From Bufo bufo (taxonomy: Eukaryota > Chordata > Amphibia > Anura > Bufonidae): 64,000 nucleotides of DNA. The notes below the pieces were generated by a model. That model worked only from the letters and a program-made list of their open reading frames with translations, was not told the origin of the DNA and did no database searches. Where the stretch lies: NCBI RefSeq assembly GCF_905171765.1, contig NC_053389.1, forward strand, positions 215,828,624 through 215,892,623, written 5' to 3'. Below are positions 48,793 to 58,508 of the stretch, piece after piece; position 1 is the first letter of the stretch; each line of letters starts with the position of its first letter. Position numbers and translations under genes: made by a program.

Positions 48793-48830
48793 CCAATCTT
48801 GTTCACATTACCAAATGTGAACAAGATTGG
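48793..48830. repeat. Perfect 17-bp hairpin with a 4-base loop
   Basis: ccaatcttgttcacatt, then acca, then aatgtgaacaagattgg. There is no poly-T or gene next to it, so its role is unknown. Confidence 0.95.
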
Positions 48831-49760
48831 CAACTAATGGGTCCCGAAGCCTGCTCCTTCCCAACCTTTTCCAGACAGCTTTCCAGTTGGAAACAGAACC
48901 AGACAGAAGGACAAATCTGGATGGGTTCGATGGCTGACACAGTGTGGCTACTGGTTTAGGCTTTGTATGTAAAGGTTAGGTGTCCTTTTCTGGACATGTA
49001 ATGAAATTGCCCCTTTTAAATTTGATGTGTGTAGATCAACACATTCCTGAAAGTTTTAAGTGTTAGTAGGACAGTAGTCTTTTATAACTGGTCATTTTCG
49101 CATTATGATGGCTGCTTTTGTTATATCCCTGACCAAGCCTCTATAAAAGCCATTCATTCTTGGTGCTTGGAAAGGGAGTGTCCAGAAAGTGACCATTTAT
49201 GGGATTCTGCATCCCTTTTATATGAAGTCTTGAAGGACTTGAATCATGTTGCTGTAGGCTATGTTCATTAATAGGCTTTAATTGCATCTCTTCAATGCAT
49301 GGTAATGGTCTTCTAAAATGACTGACCGTAAATGATTAAACCCTGATCTTGTAATGACGTTAAATCTAGAAAATTAATGGCAGCATTGTGTCAAGCCTTG
49401 GCTCATACCCTTCCAGATTTAGCAGTGCTTGGTCCTTGGCTAGTATGTGCCCCAGCTGAACCCCTGGAATGAATCTACAAAGCTCATTCTATGAACCATA
49501 ACAGGCCCTGCAGACATTGGCCTGGTCTACAATCACAAAGCTTTCATTTATTTAGAAGGCTGCTCCGAGCAGCTGAAAGATACCATGGTTTTTTTTTCAA
49601 TGTGTCTCAGGCTGTGGGAAAAATGAGGAGAAATAAACACATACAGGGATTTGACGATTGAATCTGATCATTTCATGATCATTATATCTATTTCTAGGAA
49701 AGGCAGGTGACGCTCAGTATGGCTGGATCACAGCTCTTGCTGGGGTGTCACTCACACTTA
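48831..49760. other. No gene seen
   Basis: Unassigned AT-rich sequence. A phrase aaagggagtgtccagaaagtgacc at about 49170 recalls the one near 23957. Confidence 0.45.
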
Positions 49761-50022
49761 GGCCTCATGCACACGACCGTGCAATTTGCGGAACGGAACA
49801 GGCGGCCCATTGTAGAAATGCCTATTCTTGTCCGCAAAACAGACAAGAATAGGACATGCTATATTTTTTTTGCCGTGCCTCGGAACGGAGCAACGGATGC
49901 GGACAGCACACAGAGTGCTGTCCGCATCTTTTGCGGCCCCATTAAAGTGAATGGGTCTGCATCTGAGCAGCAAAAACTGCGACTCAGATGCGGACCATAA
50001 CTATGGTCGTGTGCATCGGGCC
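49761..50022. mobile_element. Palindromic MITE, Harbinger type
   Basis: The ends GGCCTCATGCACACGACCG and GGTCGTGTGCATCGGGCC are flanked by TTA (49758-49760, 50023-50025). Confidence 0.88.
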
Positions 50023-50594
50023 TTAAAGGGACACTGTCAGGCCTTCTGAGCATAATTAGATCTTTATATGCCCTCCTAGGTCTTGTAATAAGTTTCCAAT
50101 TCATATAAGTATTATCCCTGTGCGCATTGTAAAACGTGAAAAATAATCTTTATAATCACCTGTCAATCAACTGTCCTTTATGCCCAAGGGGCGTTCTTTG
50201 CGCCGCATTTGTGCCCAGCCGCGCCCCCGGCACCCTCACTCGCCGGGATCACATCGCGCCTGCGTCCCCTATTGAGGCCGATGACCGTAACTTCGTTTTG
50301 GGCATGCGCAGGATCTCTGAATGTTCGGGACAGGGAAATACCGCCCAGCGAAGTGAATTCTAATGAGATGGGCGTGTCTAAGGCTCCGGCAGTTGGGGGG
50401 CGGCTGGGCACAAATGCGGCGCAAAGAACGACCCTTGGGCATAAAGGACAGTTGATTGACAGGTGATTATAAAGATTATTTTTCACGTTTTACAATGCGC
50501 ACAGGGATAATACTTACATGAATTGGAAACTTATTACAAGACCTAGGAGGGCATATAAAGATCTAATTATGCTCAGAAGGCCTGACAGTGTCCT
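50023..50594. mobile_element. Palindromic T2-like element abutting a Harbinger MITE
   Basis: It begins TTAAAGGGACACTGTCAGGC, where the TTAA overlaps the target duplication of the neighbouring MITE. The right arm ends ggcctgacagtgtcc without the final cctttaa. The arms are about 200 bp and almost perfect (aattagatctttatatgccc and its complement). Confidence 0.85.
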
Positions 50595-51457
50595 GAAAGA
50601 AGTGAGCTGCATTCCTCAGCGATGGGGAAGCTGGGTGACAACCTCTATGGCAATTTTTATGGCAGAATAATTTAGTTGTCGGCCAGATGCTGCAGAATTT
50701 TCACATTAGAGAGCTAAATAAGTGAATTTAAAATGTAGTTCCTACACCTTTTTCTTATTATTAGAACTCGTAATATTAGAACTCGTAATTATTGACCTAA
50801 CGCTCTGCCGTTCTGTTGATGGCCATCTTGTACCTGTGTCTAGTTGTATTCATTTCCCCTAGTAGGAGAATAGCTTCTTATCCATAGGCCGCTCAATATC
50901 CACTCAAGCTAGACGAGCACATTACCTTCTTTTTTTAGTTGGGCACCACTAAAGAAAGATTCATACTCGTCTGCTCCCTACTGCTTCGGTCATGGGTCCT
51001 GGCTCCATTCTGAGATTTCCCTGTCCCCAGTTTACCTCTGACTGGGGTATATTTGGTGTCACGTGCACCACTGCAGTCAGTGACGGGACTCATTGATGTA
51101 TCGACCAAGTGGCACGTCACTTCTGGATCATGTGCTGTTTGGGGACACAACACCAAGGAGGCCAGTCATTGGCTGCAATGACCCCATGTATACCCTGGCT
51201 GGAAGTAAAGATGCTGGGAACTGGAAGATCATGGATCGGAGCTGGGGAGCAGGTGAATATGAATGTTCATTAGGTCAAATGCGATACATGGCTTAACTAA
51301 AAGAAACAAGCAAATCCTAAGCTGAACCTGCATGTTATGGGAGAAGATCGTTTCAGTTGTAGTACGTTGCTGTTGAATAAAACGTTCCGTCCATTTACAG
51401 TTCACTTTCTGGATGAGTAACTCTGAATTGATCACTAATAAACTGTTTATTTTACAG
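50595..51457. other. Sequence just upstream of the PLEKHA4 start exon; no gene seen
   Basis: It contains a short direct repeat (attagaactcgtaat at about 50760-50788) and a 50930-51260 stretch (gtcagtgacgggac, ccagtcattggctgcaatga) resembling interspersed repeats. It ends with the acceptor at 51457. Confidence 0.5.
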
Positions 51458-51519
51458 GGACGTTTATGAATTCCGGATCCAGCAAGTGAAAATCCCTTTT
51501 CCAACAGAACCTGTGAACC
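51458..51519 (+). other. PLEKHA4: PLEKHA4 5'UTR portion of the start-codon exon
   Basis: A pyrimidine-rich tract ending in tttacag at 51451-51457 makes a good splice acceptor, so this exon has a non-coding exon upstream that I could not locate. The 62 bases before the ATG contain an in-frame TGA at 51514-51516, which closes the frame and fixes the start in this exon. Everything to the left may therefore be first intron as well as intergenic DNA. Confidence 0.65.
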
Positions 51520-51606
51520 ATGACTGAAGAAATGGAGCGTCCCAGGAGTGGGCTTAGCATGGCCAGCAGCATCACCACAACTGCCTCTGTCAGCCAGGGG
51601 TCAAGG
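51520..51606 (+). CDS. PLEKHA4: PLEKHA4, coding exon 1 (residues 1-29)
   Basis: This is the start of a pleckstrin-homology adaptor of the PEPP/PLEKHA4-7 family. These proteins bind membrane phosphoinositides; PLEKHA4 has been linked to Wnt signalling through the KLHL12-CUL3 ubiquitin ligase, which is family knowledge and not visible here. The exon encodes a Ser/Thr-rich N-terminus with the motif RPRSGLSMASS. This closely matches the human PLEKHA4 N-terminus as I remember it, and there is no WW domain as in PLEKHA5 and PLEKHA7, so PLEKHA4 is preferred. The first ATG (51520) has A at -3 and an in-frame stop two codons upstream. The ATG at 51532 (Met5) has G at -3 and +4 and aligns with the human start, so it is a real alternative. 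The donor gtgaga follows 51606 in phase 0. Confidence 0.85.
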
Positions 51607-52352
51607 GTGAGAGTACTTAAAAAAACAAAACAAAAGAAAAAACATTGTAATTCAGCTTTTCCCAGGAGAACTGGATATGTTGGGGAATGAAACTGCGTGT
51701 TTGCACCCAGGTGATGGTCTTGTTCTATTTGGAGGCATAACCCAGTTCAGTATTTCAGCATATATCACCATCTGTGGAGATGAGTACTATCTGTGTGCAA
51801 GATTGGAAGCCTCACCCCAGGAAAAGTAGGGAGATGTCTAAGTGCCACACCACTTTTCAGCTCCGTATCAAGCGATCTAGTGTTGTGCAGGTGATACTTT
51901 ACATGTCCTCCATAACTGCTCATGTGACTCCACCAGTAGCCCAAAGATCTCCATCTGGGTCTACCATCAGAAATGATCCATGAAACCATAAGAAGTAGTG
52001 ACCAGTGACTGGCTCTCATGTCGGCTCCTACTTTCAGGCCCAGTTGTATTAGGGTCTACCGGAGGATAAACCGGAGGACCTAACTGAGACTGCATGCTTA
52101 GATGAGCCTGTTTGGATGGGTCATTGTCCACTCTAGACACTTGCTAGATTTTAGAATAGAAACCCAGAACATGCTTTGAAAAGCCTTCCTGTTGGGAACG
52201 GCAGTGACTCACACATTCCAGGAGGTTTCCTTCCATCATTCATCATGACACATGACAAATCAGACTTTTATTATCTGCAGCAATGAAAATGAAACCTAAA
52301 TTTTACCTTTAACAAGGCACTGATGAGCCTCTTTTTATTTTATTTCACTCAG

Positions 52353-52460
52353 GCATCGACCAGATCAGTAAAGAGAGTGCACACTTTTGGAAAAAGAGAA
52401 TATTCTATTAAGAGGGACCCCAACTCTCCTGTGGTGATTCGTGGCTGGCTGTATAAACAG
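52353..52460 (+). CDS. PLEKHA4: PLEKHA4, coding exon 2 (residues 30-65, PH domain start)
   Basis: The acceptor ttcactcag and donor gttagt enclose 108 bases (36 codons), phase 0 on both sides. The exon encodes the basic stretch VKRVHTFGKR, shared by the PEPP family just before the PH domain, then strand beta-1 with VVIRGWLYKQ. Lys64 at the exon end and basic residues in the next exon line the beta1-beta2 loop that binds the inositol head group in this family. PLEKHA5, 6 and 7 have similar exons, so this exon alone would not separate the paralogues. The match is strong and the reading frame is unbroken. Confidence 0.93.
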
Positions 52461-52887
52461 GTTAGTGTCTGTACAAAGAGGAACTCCATACCGAATATAT
52501 GTAAGCATAGATTACCTAGGGAATGTGATAGTTCTTAGTTGTTTAGTTTTTTCCTCTATTTGTGTGTATTTCTAATAAGCATCTTTACTGGTTGGTTCAG
52601 AATTTAATTGCAGAATATTACAATTGGGGTCCATACTGTTTGGCGGATCCACAAAACACGGACACTGGCAATGTGCACGCCGCATCGCGGTTCCCTTCCT
52701 TGGGTCTGTGCGGCTACTCTGCAAAATATAGGAAGTGTCCTGTTCTTTGCCGCATCTTGCAGATCATGGACTCATTGAAGTCAATGGGTCCGCACCACAA
52801 TGCGCTGTGCACATCGCCAGTGTCCATGTTTTGCGCATCCGTGGTTTTCCGCCTGCAAAACAGACACTGTCAAGTGAATGGACCTTA

Positions 52888-53038
52888 GGCCTAGTTCACA
52901 CTTTAGTGATTGGAAGCTAAACCAGGCGCAGGTCAAAAACACAGACCAGTGCAAATCTTTTACCTCATCTCTGTATAGGCTCCACATCTGGTTATGGTCC
53001 ATAATCATTGACCAAATCCCTGAAGTGTGAACTGGGCC
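52888..53038. mobile_element. Harbinger-type MITE in PLEKHA4 intron 2
   Basis: The ends GGCCTAGTTCACACTTTAG and CTGAAGTGTGAACTGGGCC have TTA on both sides (52885-52887, 53039-53041). It abuts an older MITE-like segment (about 52633-52884) with tgcaaaac and gtgcacatcgcc modules. Confidence 0.82.
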
Positions 53039-53142
53039 TTATCTTGTGTATACATAAGGCCCTTTAGGCGCGCCGAGAATCCGCCAGATAATCGCTAACA
53101 AGTGTTCATAGGAATGCTCATTAGCGATTATCTGGCTGTGTT

Positions 53143-53588
53143 GGGCCTAGTTCAAACAAACGTATGGCTTTTATAGTTTTTTTTTGTGGTCCGTTTTTCA
53201 CGGATCTGTTCCATTTTTGAGTTCCGTTGTGTTTCCGTTCTGTTTTTCCGTTCCGTTTTTCCGTATGGCATATACAGTAATTACATAGAAAAAATTGGGC
53301 TGGGCATAACATTTTCAATAGATGGTTCAGCAAAAACGGAACGGATACGGATGCATTTCCGTATGTGTTCAGTTTTTTTTGCAGACCCATTGAATGGAGC
53401 CACGGAACGTGATTTGCGGGCAATAATAGGACATGTTCTATCTTTCAATGGAACGGAAATACGGAAACGGAATGCATATGGAGTACATTCCGTTTTTAAT
53501 GCAGAACCATTGAAATGAATGGTTCCGTATACGGAACACAAAAAAACGGCCCGTACACTCACAAAAAAAAGATCATGTGAACTAGGCC
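53143..53588. mobile_element. Harbinger-type MITE in PLEKHA4 intron 2
   Basis: The ends GGGCCTAGTTCAAACAAACG and CATGTGAACTAGGCC are followed by TTA. The interior, with tccgttttccg-like and cattgaatgg modules, matches 27365-27766. Confidence 0.78.
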
Positions 53589-53703
53589 TTAAGGTGCTGC
53601 CAATTACTCGATGAACGAGCGAAAAGCTAGTTCATCGGGTAATTGAATAGTTTGATCATTGACCAGTAGAAATAAATGATGGACGTGACATCACATGGCC
53701 TAC

Positions 53704-53836
53704 CAGGGATGGGCAAACTGCGGCTCTCCAGCTGTTGTAAAACTACAACTCCCAGTATACCCAGTCTGCCTACAGCATGGCATGATGGGATTTGTAGTTT
53801 TACAACAGCTGGAGAGCCGTAGTTTGCCCATCACTG
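53704..53836. mobile_element. hAT MITE in PLEKHA4 intron 2
   Basis: It runs from CAGGGATGGGCAAACTGCGG to GTAGTTTGCCCATCACTG. The flanks are tggcctac and tggcctag; the right copy overlaps the last two bases of the element. It is related to 6254 and 38463. Confidence 0.85.
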
Positions 53837-53879
53837 GCCTAGGCAAAGCTTCAAGAAGGCTACGGTGCTACTGTGAGCG

Positions 53880-53987
53880 CTGGTGCCTTCTCAAATAGCT
53901 TATCGGTGAGGGTCTGGGTGTTGGACCCCCACGATCCAGAGCAGTTACTAAACCAATCGGTTAAATAATCTCGGACAATCCCTTTAA
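53880..53987. repeat. T2-like right-end fragment in intron 2
   Basis: It contains gtgttggacccccacgatcc and ends ggacaatccctttaa. Confidence 0.5.
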
Positions 53988-54304
53988 AGGCTCAGAATAA
54001 CTTTGGATCAGGAGTAATGGGAGGTCGATAAGATAATTATTACTAATCTTAAATTTTTTTTAAGCTCTTTTAACCCTTTATAAAAATTTAACCAGCAAGA
54101 CAACCTAGGTAGAGAGAACGGTAATTTATGATAGGTGTTACGTGTCCCTCTAGTGACATTTTAGAGAATTACGGTGTATTCAGTAGTTTTATATAATTTG
54201 TGGGAAATGTTTGCAGCAGTATGTCAATGACATTATAAACCTACAATGCTAGGGGTATGAATTGCGACCTCTGTGAATGTCTCCACATCCTTGATTTCTT
54301 GTAG

Positions 54305-54377
54305 GACAGTGCAGGCTTGCGTCTGTGGAAGAGGAGGTGGTTCGTGCTGTCGGACTTCTGCTTGTTTTATTATAGAG
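54305..54377 (+). CDS. PLEKHA4: PLEKHA4, coding exon 3 (residues 66-90, PH core)
   Basis: The acceptor ttcttgtag and donor gtacca bound 73 bases entering in phase 0 and leaving in phase 1. The translation contains GLRLWKRRWFVLSDFCLFYY, the hallmark beta2-beta3 strands of PEPP-type PH domains. The Lys/Arg cluster at residues 71-76 is the expected phosphoinositide-contacting surface. The split codon is completed by the next exon to give Asp90. The intron before it (52461-54304) carries three Harbinger-type MITEs and one hAT MITE. Confidence 0.95.
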
Positions 54378-54485
54378 GTACCAATTTATATTACAGTTGC
54401 GCAATCAAATTCTAGATTATTTATTTTTGTGTGTTTTTTTAAATTTTTTTTATCCTAAATTACTTTCCTATGTGTTTTTGTGCAG

Positions 54486-54586
54486 ACAGCAGAGAGGAGA
54501 CCGTACTCGGCAGTATTTTATTACCAAGCTATGAAATCTTGCCTGCCAACCCAAGAGAAGTGAAAAACAGAAGATTCAGTTTTAAG
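54486..54586 (+). CDS. PLEKHA4: PLEKHA4, coding exon 4 (PH residues 90-123)
   Basis: The acceptor ttttgtgcag and donor gtctgc enclose 101 bases, phase 1 in and phase 0 out. It encodes SREETVLGSILLPSYEI followed by a charged loop and RRFSFK, which are the middle strands of the PH domain. The pattern (S)REE-x-VLGS-x-LLPSY is diagnostic for the PEPP family. The introns on both sides are short (108 and 130 bases) and free of transposons, unlike the other introns of this gene. Confidence 0.95.
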
Positions 54587-54716
54587 GTCTGCTTTACGTG
54601 CTTATTGCATATAAATATTAGCGGAGACGACGGCTATACAAACACATAGCACATAGCACATAACACAGCCATTCCAAGCACATAGTAACCGTCAGTATTG
54701 TACTCCAACCTTTCAG

Positions 54717-54832
54717 GCGGAACATCCTGGCATGAGGACTTATTACTTTGCAGCCGACACTCAGGAAGACATGAATGCCTGGATCCGTGCCATGAATCAA
54801 TCTGCTCTGGTCGTCGGCGACAACAAAAACAA
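54717..54832 (+). CDS. PLEKHA4: PLEKHA4, coding exon 5 (PH end, residues 124-162)
   Basis: The acceptor acctttcag and donor gtatga enclose 116 bases, phase 0 in and phase 2 out. The exon encodes AEHPGMRTYYFAADTQEDMN then AWIRAMNQ, the last PH strand and the C-terminal helix. Trp145 is the nearly invariant PH-domain tryptophan. The exon closes the domain a few residues before its donor, and the split codon becomes Lys162 with the next exon. The following intron (54833-57933) is 3.1 kb and is filled largely by inserted elements. Confidence 0.95.
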
Positions 54833-55140
54833 GTATGAATATTGGGTGACTTAATATTGTGTGTGTATGGAAGCCATCTGAAGTCTGAGGATTGAGCAGC
54901 TTCTGTAGTTTCACATTGGCTTGTAGACAGAATCTTAATGAAAGTACGAATAAACGTGATGAGAGAAAGAAGAATAACGGGAAAAAGGATATTGTTAGCG
55001 GAAGTGGATACTATCAATGTGTGTATTTTAATGGTTTGAAGGATTTCCTTTCTTTATAATGTGAAACTATTTACTAAAATTGTAAGGGGATTTTCATATG
55101 AGGACTACCAGAGAGATACTTGTGATATTTAGGCTTTCAA

Positions 55141-56418
55141 TAGTGTTGAGCGAAGCAAAGCATTAAAGTGGAATTCGGTCCGAAGTTTAGGAACGCTTTG
55201 ATTAGCAACAAATCCGAATTTCCTCGCACTTTGGTTACCACAATCAGGTTTTCCTAAAATGGCGGCTGCACGTGTTACAAAACCAAACTAAATGTAGAGG
55301 AGACGAGCTGCCGTACAGCCAGCCAGTCCACAGATGGCCATCCCCTATAAAACCCTCATCCTGACCGGTCTCCGCCATTGTCCTGTGAGCTGAGCATAGG
55401 GAGAGACGTGGCAAGTGCTCATGCGCTAGGAACAGTGTTGCTGAAAATGATTACTAGAAGAATTCAATACCAATAAGATGGAAGTCTTTATTAGTGCAGT
55501 GCCCAGTGTGCCAACCAATAACTTCCAGTCTGCATCCCTTAGGGGGAGGGGGGTCAGGTCTTGATGATGACCATCCTCATCTTTTGCTGGCTTTACTTCT
55601 TCCAAATCATCCTTCAAAGTCTCCATGTCCTAGAAAAGTCAGCAAGATGCAGAGGGAGGAGCTGGATGTTCCTGATGACATATTCGCATTGATATTAGAT
55701 GATGTGGAAAAGGAGGAAAAGCAGATGGCAGAAGAAGGGTTCCCACCTGTAGGGCAGGAGAGCGCTGGGGTTTGAGAAGTTGGTATGCCAGCATATTGTA
55801 CCCCCACCTAACCAGCTAAACCTAATACCAGCAACAGCTCTCGTTCAAAGGTGCATTAAAGGTGCAGCGCGGCCATTAACAATGAACACAGACTATACAG
55901 TGCGGTCTTCATTATTAAATGAAAGGCAGCTACAGGCTAATTGGCTGTGCAGTTCTTCATTGCAGCATGGACACAGCACGGCCGCACCGTGTGGCCATAC
56001 CCTAAGATCTCTTGCACACAAACGTATTTTCATTTCATGTCCGTTCCGGGGTTTTTTTGCGGACCGTATACGGAATCATTCATTTCAATGGGTCTGCAAA
56101 AAAAAACGAAGGTACTCCCATGTGCATTCAGTTTCCGTATGGCCGCAAAAAAAAAGTACATGTCCTATTATTGTCCGCATTACGGACAAGGATAGGACTG
56201 TTCTATTAGGGGCCAGCTGTTCCGTTCTGCAAAATACGGAATGCATACGGATGTCATCCGTATTTTTTGCGGACCGCAAAATACATACGGTCGTGTGCAT
56301 GAGGCCTAAGGCAGAGTGGCCTGGGTATACCTGATTTATAGCGATTTGTGACAAATTAATTAGTAACTAATCAAATTTCTTAGGAAATTAAGTAGAATTT
56401 TTCAAAACTTCATCTCTA
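55141..56418. mobile_element. hAT-like element (1278 bp) in PLEKHA4 intron 5, perfect 8-bp duplication
   Basis: It begins TAGTGTTGAGCGAAGC and ends AACTTCATCTCTA. gctttcaa lies on both sides (55133-55140, 56419-56426). It has no transposase. It carries an acidic 93-codon open frame (55494-55775, + strand) and a nested Harbinger MITE (56006-56306). Confidence 0.9.
56006..56306. mobile_element. Palindromic MITE, Harbinger type, nested in the hAT-like element
   Basis: The left end GATCTCTTGCACACAAACG and right end CGTGTGCATGAGGCC have TAA on both sides (56003-56005, 56307-56309). Close relative of 16155-16475. Confidence 0.85.
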
Positions 56419-56612
56419 GCTTTCAATAGTTAAGGGGGGTGTCCGTCTGAACCAGTTTTTTTTTTTTTTTTCAGATTCAGAATTCTGTAAAAAAAAAAAA
56501 AAAACATTTTAAAGTTATATTTACCTTGCCTATTCCCCTGACACTTCCATTTTTAGTGATTCCTGGTGCTTCTGAACAATGTACGGGTCAGAGCTTTGAA
56601 AGCTAGCGGGAG

Positions 56613-57178
56613 ACTGTGTTCTGTCAGAAAAATTTTAATCGTCAGATTCCCTTACCCCACGTGACTTCCGGGGTTGTGCGCCTCCGCGCGAGCATAGTAC
56701 CACGGCACTGCGCCTCTGCGCAAATGCAGTACCAGGGCATGGGTAAGTAAAAATTACAGTGAGCGTTAACTCATGGACGCGCGCACGGACACCGCGCGTG
56801 CACCCAGGGGTAAGAATATCTGGCGGTCTTTTGTCTTGTTAAATCTCCTTACCCTCACACTGCGCACGCACGGATTGTAAAATATCCTTACACTCACTAT
56901 ACAGCGCACTTCAGATTTATTGCTGGCTGGCTTCAATCCGCGCGTGCGCAGTGTGAGGGTAAGGAGATTTGGGTGCACGCGCGGTGACAGTGCGCGCGTC
57001 CACGAGTCAACGCTCACTGTAATTTTAACTTGCTCATACCCTGGTTCTTGCGCTTGCACAGAGGCGTCGTGCCGTGGTACTGCGCTTGCGCGGAGGCGCA
57101 CACCCCTGGAACTGCGCTTGCGCGGAGGCGCACACCCCTGGAGGGGAATCTGACGATTTAAGGTTTTCTGACAGAACA
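56613..57178. repeat. GC-rich compound palindrome in PLEKHA4 intron 5
   Basis: The ends tgttctgtcagaaaaa and ttttctgacagaaca pair, followed by atcgtcagattccc / gggaatctgacgat. A second inverted pair (ccttaccctcacactgcgca / tgcgcagtgtgagggtaagg) lies near the centre. A 32-base unit with gcgcttgcgcggaggcgcac is tandemly doubled at about 57080-57143. CpG-rich; the type is unknown. Confidence 0.8.
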
Positions 57179-57435
57179 CCGACTATGCTCACCATAGCTC
57201 AGAGGATAGATCATCATTATCAATTCCTGGATAACCCCTTTAACCCTACATAGCTTGTATTTGATAGAGGAAAAAAACAGCGATCACCACCTTAGCTGTG
57301 ATAATAGAAATCTGCCTGTCCACTATGGGCACAGAGTTGAATGCTTTGCTATTACTATACTTTCCTATGTGTTTTTTTATTTTAGTTTTTTGTTTTTTTA
57401 GTTTAAGGCAAAATTAGCTTTTTATGGCTTGGTAA

Positions 57436-57650
57436 GGGTACTTTCAGTATTTTTGGCCAGAGAGAAAACTGCAGCATGCTGCGGTGTTTTTTCCGTCCAA
57501 AAAACATAAGAGGGATTGAACTGATGCATCCTGAACGGATTACTCTCCATTCAGAATGCATTAGGATAAAACTGATCAGTTTTTTTCCGGTATTGAGCTC
57601 CTGTGACGGAACTCCACACCGGAAAACAAAAACGCTAGTGTGAAAGTACC
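57436..57650. mobile_element. Harbinger-type MITE in PLEKHA4 intron 5
   Basis: It begins GGGTACTTTCAG after TAA and ends AACGCTAGTGTGAAAGTACC followed by TTA. It is a deletion derivative of the 18822 family and lies about 280 bases upstream of exon 6. Confidence 0.82.
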
Positions 57651-57933
57651 TTAAGATAGAATTCACATTTGGTTGTGGTGGTAATTTTGTAGACAAAATT
57701 CATTCAGTTGTGGTGGCAATTTAGTGTTTAAATTTTCTACTTTGCTTCATTAAAATGTTATTTCTGGTTAGTATTTACATTTTATTTTTTTTACTGTTAA
57801 AATACAACATTCAAAAGATACACTATGAGATACAACTGGGGTCCCCCCGGTGAACCGATATGCAGGGACATCTCTTGGTATTTTATTTAATGTTAATCAC
57901 GATAAAATTAATTTTATCACCCTTTTCTTTCAG

Positions 57934-58362
57934 GAGTAGCCATGGTCACAACCTCACCTCACAAGATGAGCTCTATGCCAGCTATGAAGATTTCTCCCAC
58001 TCTGAAATAAATACTGCTGGGGATGATGGAAAAAGTGCTGAATCTTTGGAGATTGCTCATCTGTCTGAAACCAGATCACAAGATGAGAGCTCCAGGGACA
58101 GTCTTCCAGACCAGGACAGAAATGGAGACTTGGAGAAAGATCGCTTGTTCAGTGGGCTGAGGGAGTCTTTAACAGATGCTATGCAACACTATACTTCTGT
58201 ATCCCAGAATGGTTCTGTCCCACCACCCACACCAGAAAGTGGAGTAAAGCAATTGGAATTCACTTACAACAGACCTGAAGTGGAATCTAAGATGTCTGCA
58301 GAGGGGAAGGACTCCATTCCTGAGGATGAAGAGTGGGTGCCTTTTCAGAAGTGTCTGTCAGT
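57934..58362 (+). CDS. PLEKHA4: PLEKHA4, coding exon 6 (acidic linker, residues 162-305)
   Basis: The acceptor tctttcag and donor gtaagc enclose 429 bases, phase 2 in and out. The translation is open throughout and rich in Ser, Asp and Glu, with stretches such as DELYASYEDFSHSEIN and IPEDEEWVPFQKC. It has no domain I recognise and looks intrinsically disordered. The frame carries on cleanly across both junctions, which supports exon status although I see no close match to the mammalian protein here. Reading past the donor meets a stop after two codons, so retention of the next 146-base intron would truncate the protein. Confidence 0.85.
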
Positions 58363-58508
58363 GTAAGCATCTGTTTTGATGTTACATGAACTTTACAGTT
58401 CTACTTGGATGATATTGCATATGCCTGATATGTCTCTGCAAGTCACATAATTAGTTAAAACTTTGTATTTCTCATTAGTAATGCACAGTTATGCATTTGT
58501 TTTCACAG

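Noticed and set aside
55780..56334. 184-codon open frame in intron 5
   Set aside because: Its second half is the Harbinger MITE at 56006-56306, also open on the other strand.
56766..57179. 137-codon minus-strand open frame rich in Arg
   Set aside because: It lies wholly in the GC-rich palindrome and is mirrored on the other strand.
58361..58366. Stop codon shortly after exon 6 as a gene end
   Set aside because: It is two codons past a clear gtaagc donor, and the frame continues correctly in the next exon.
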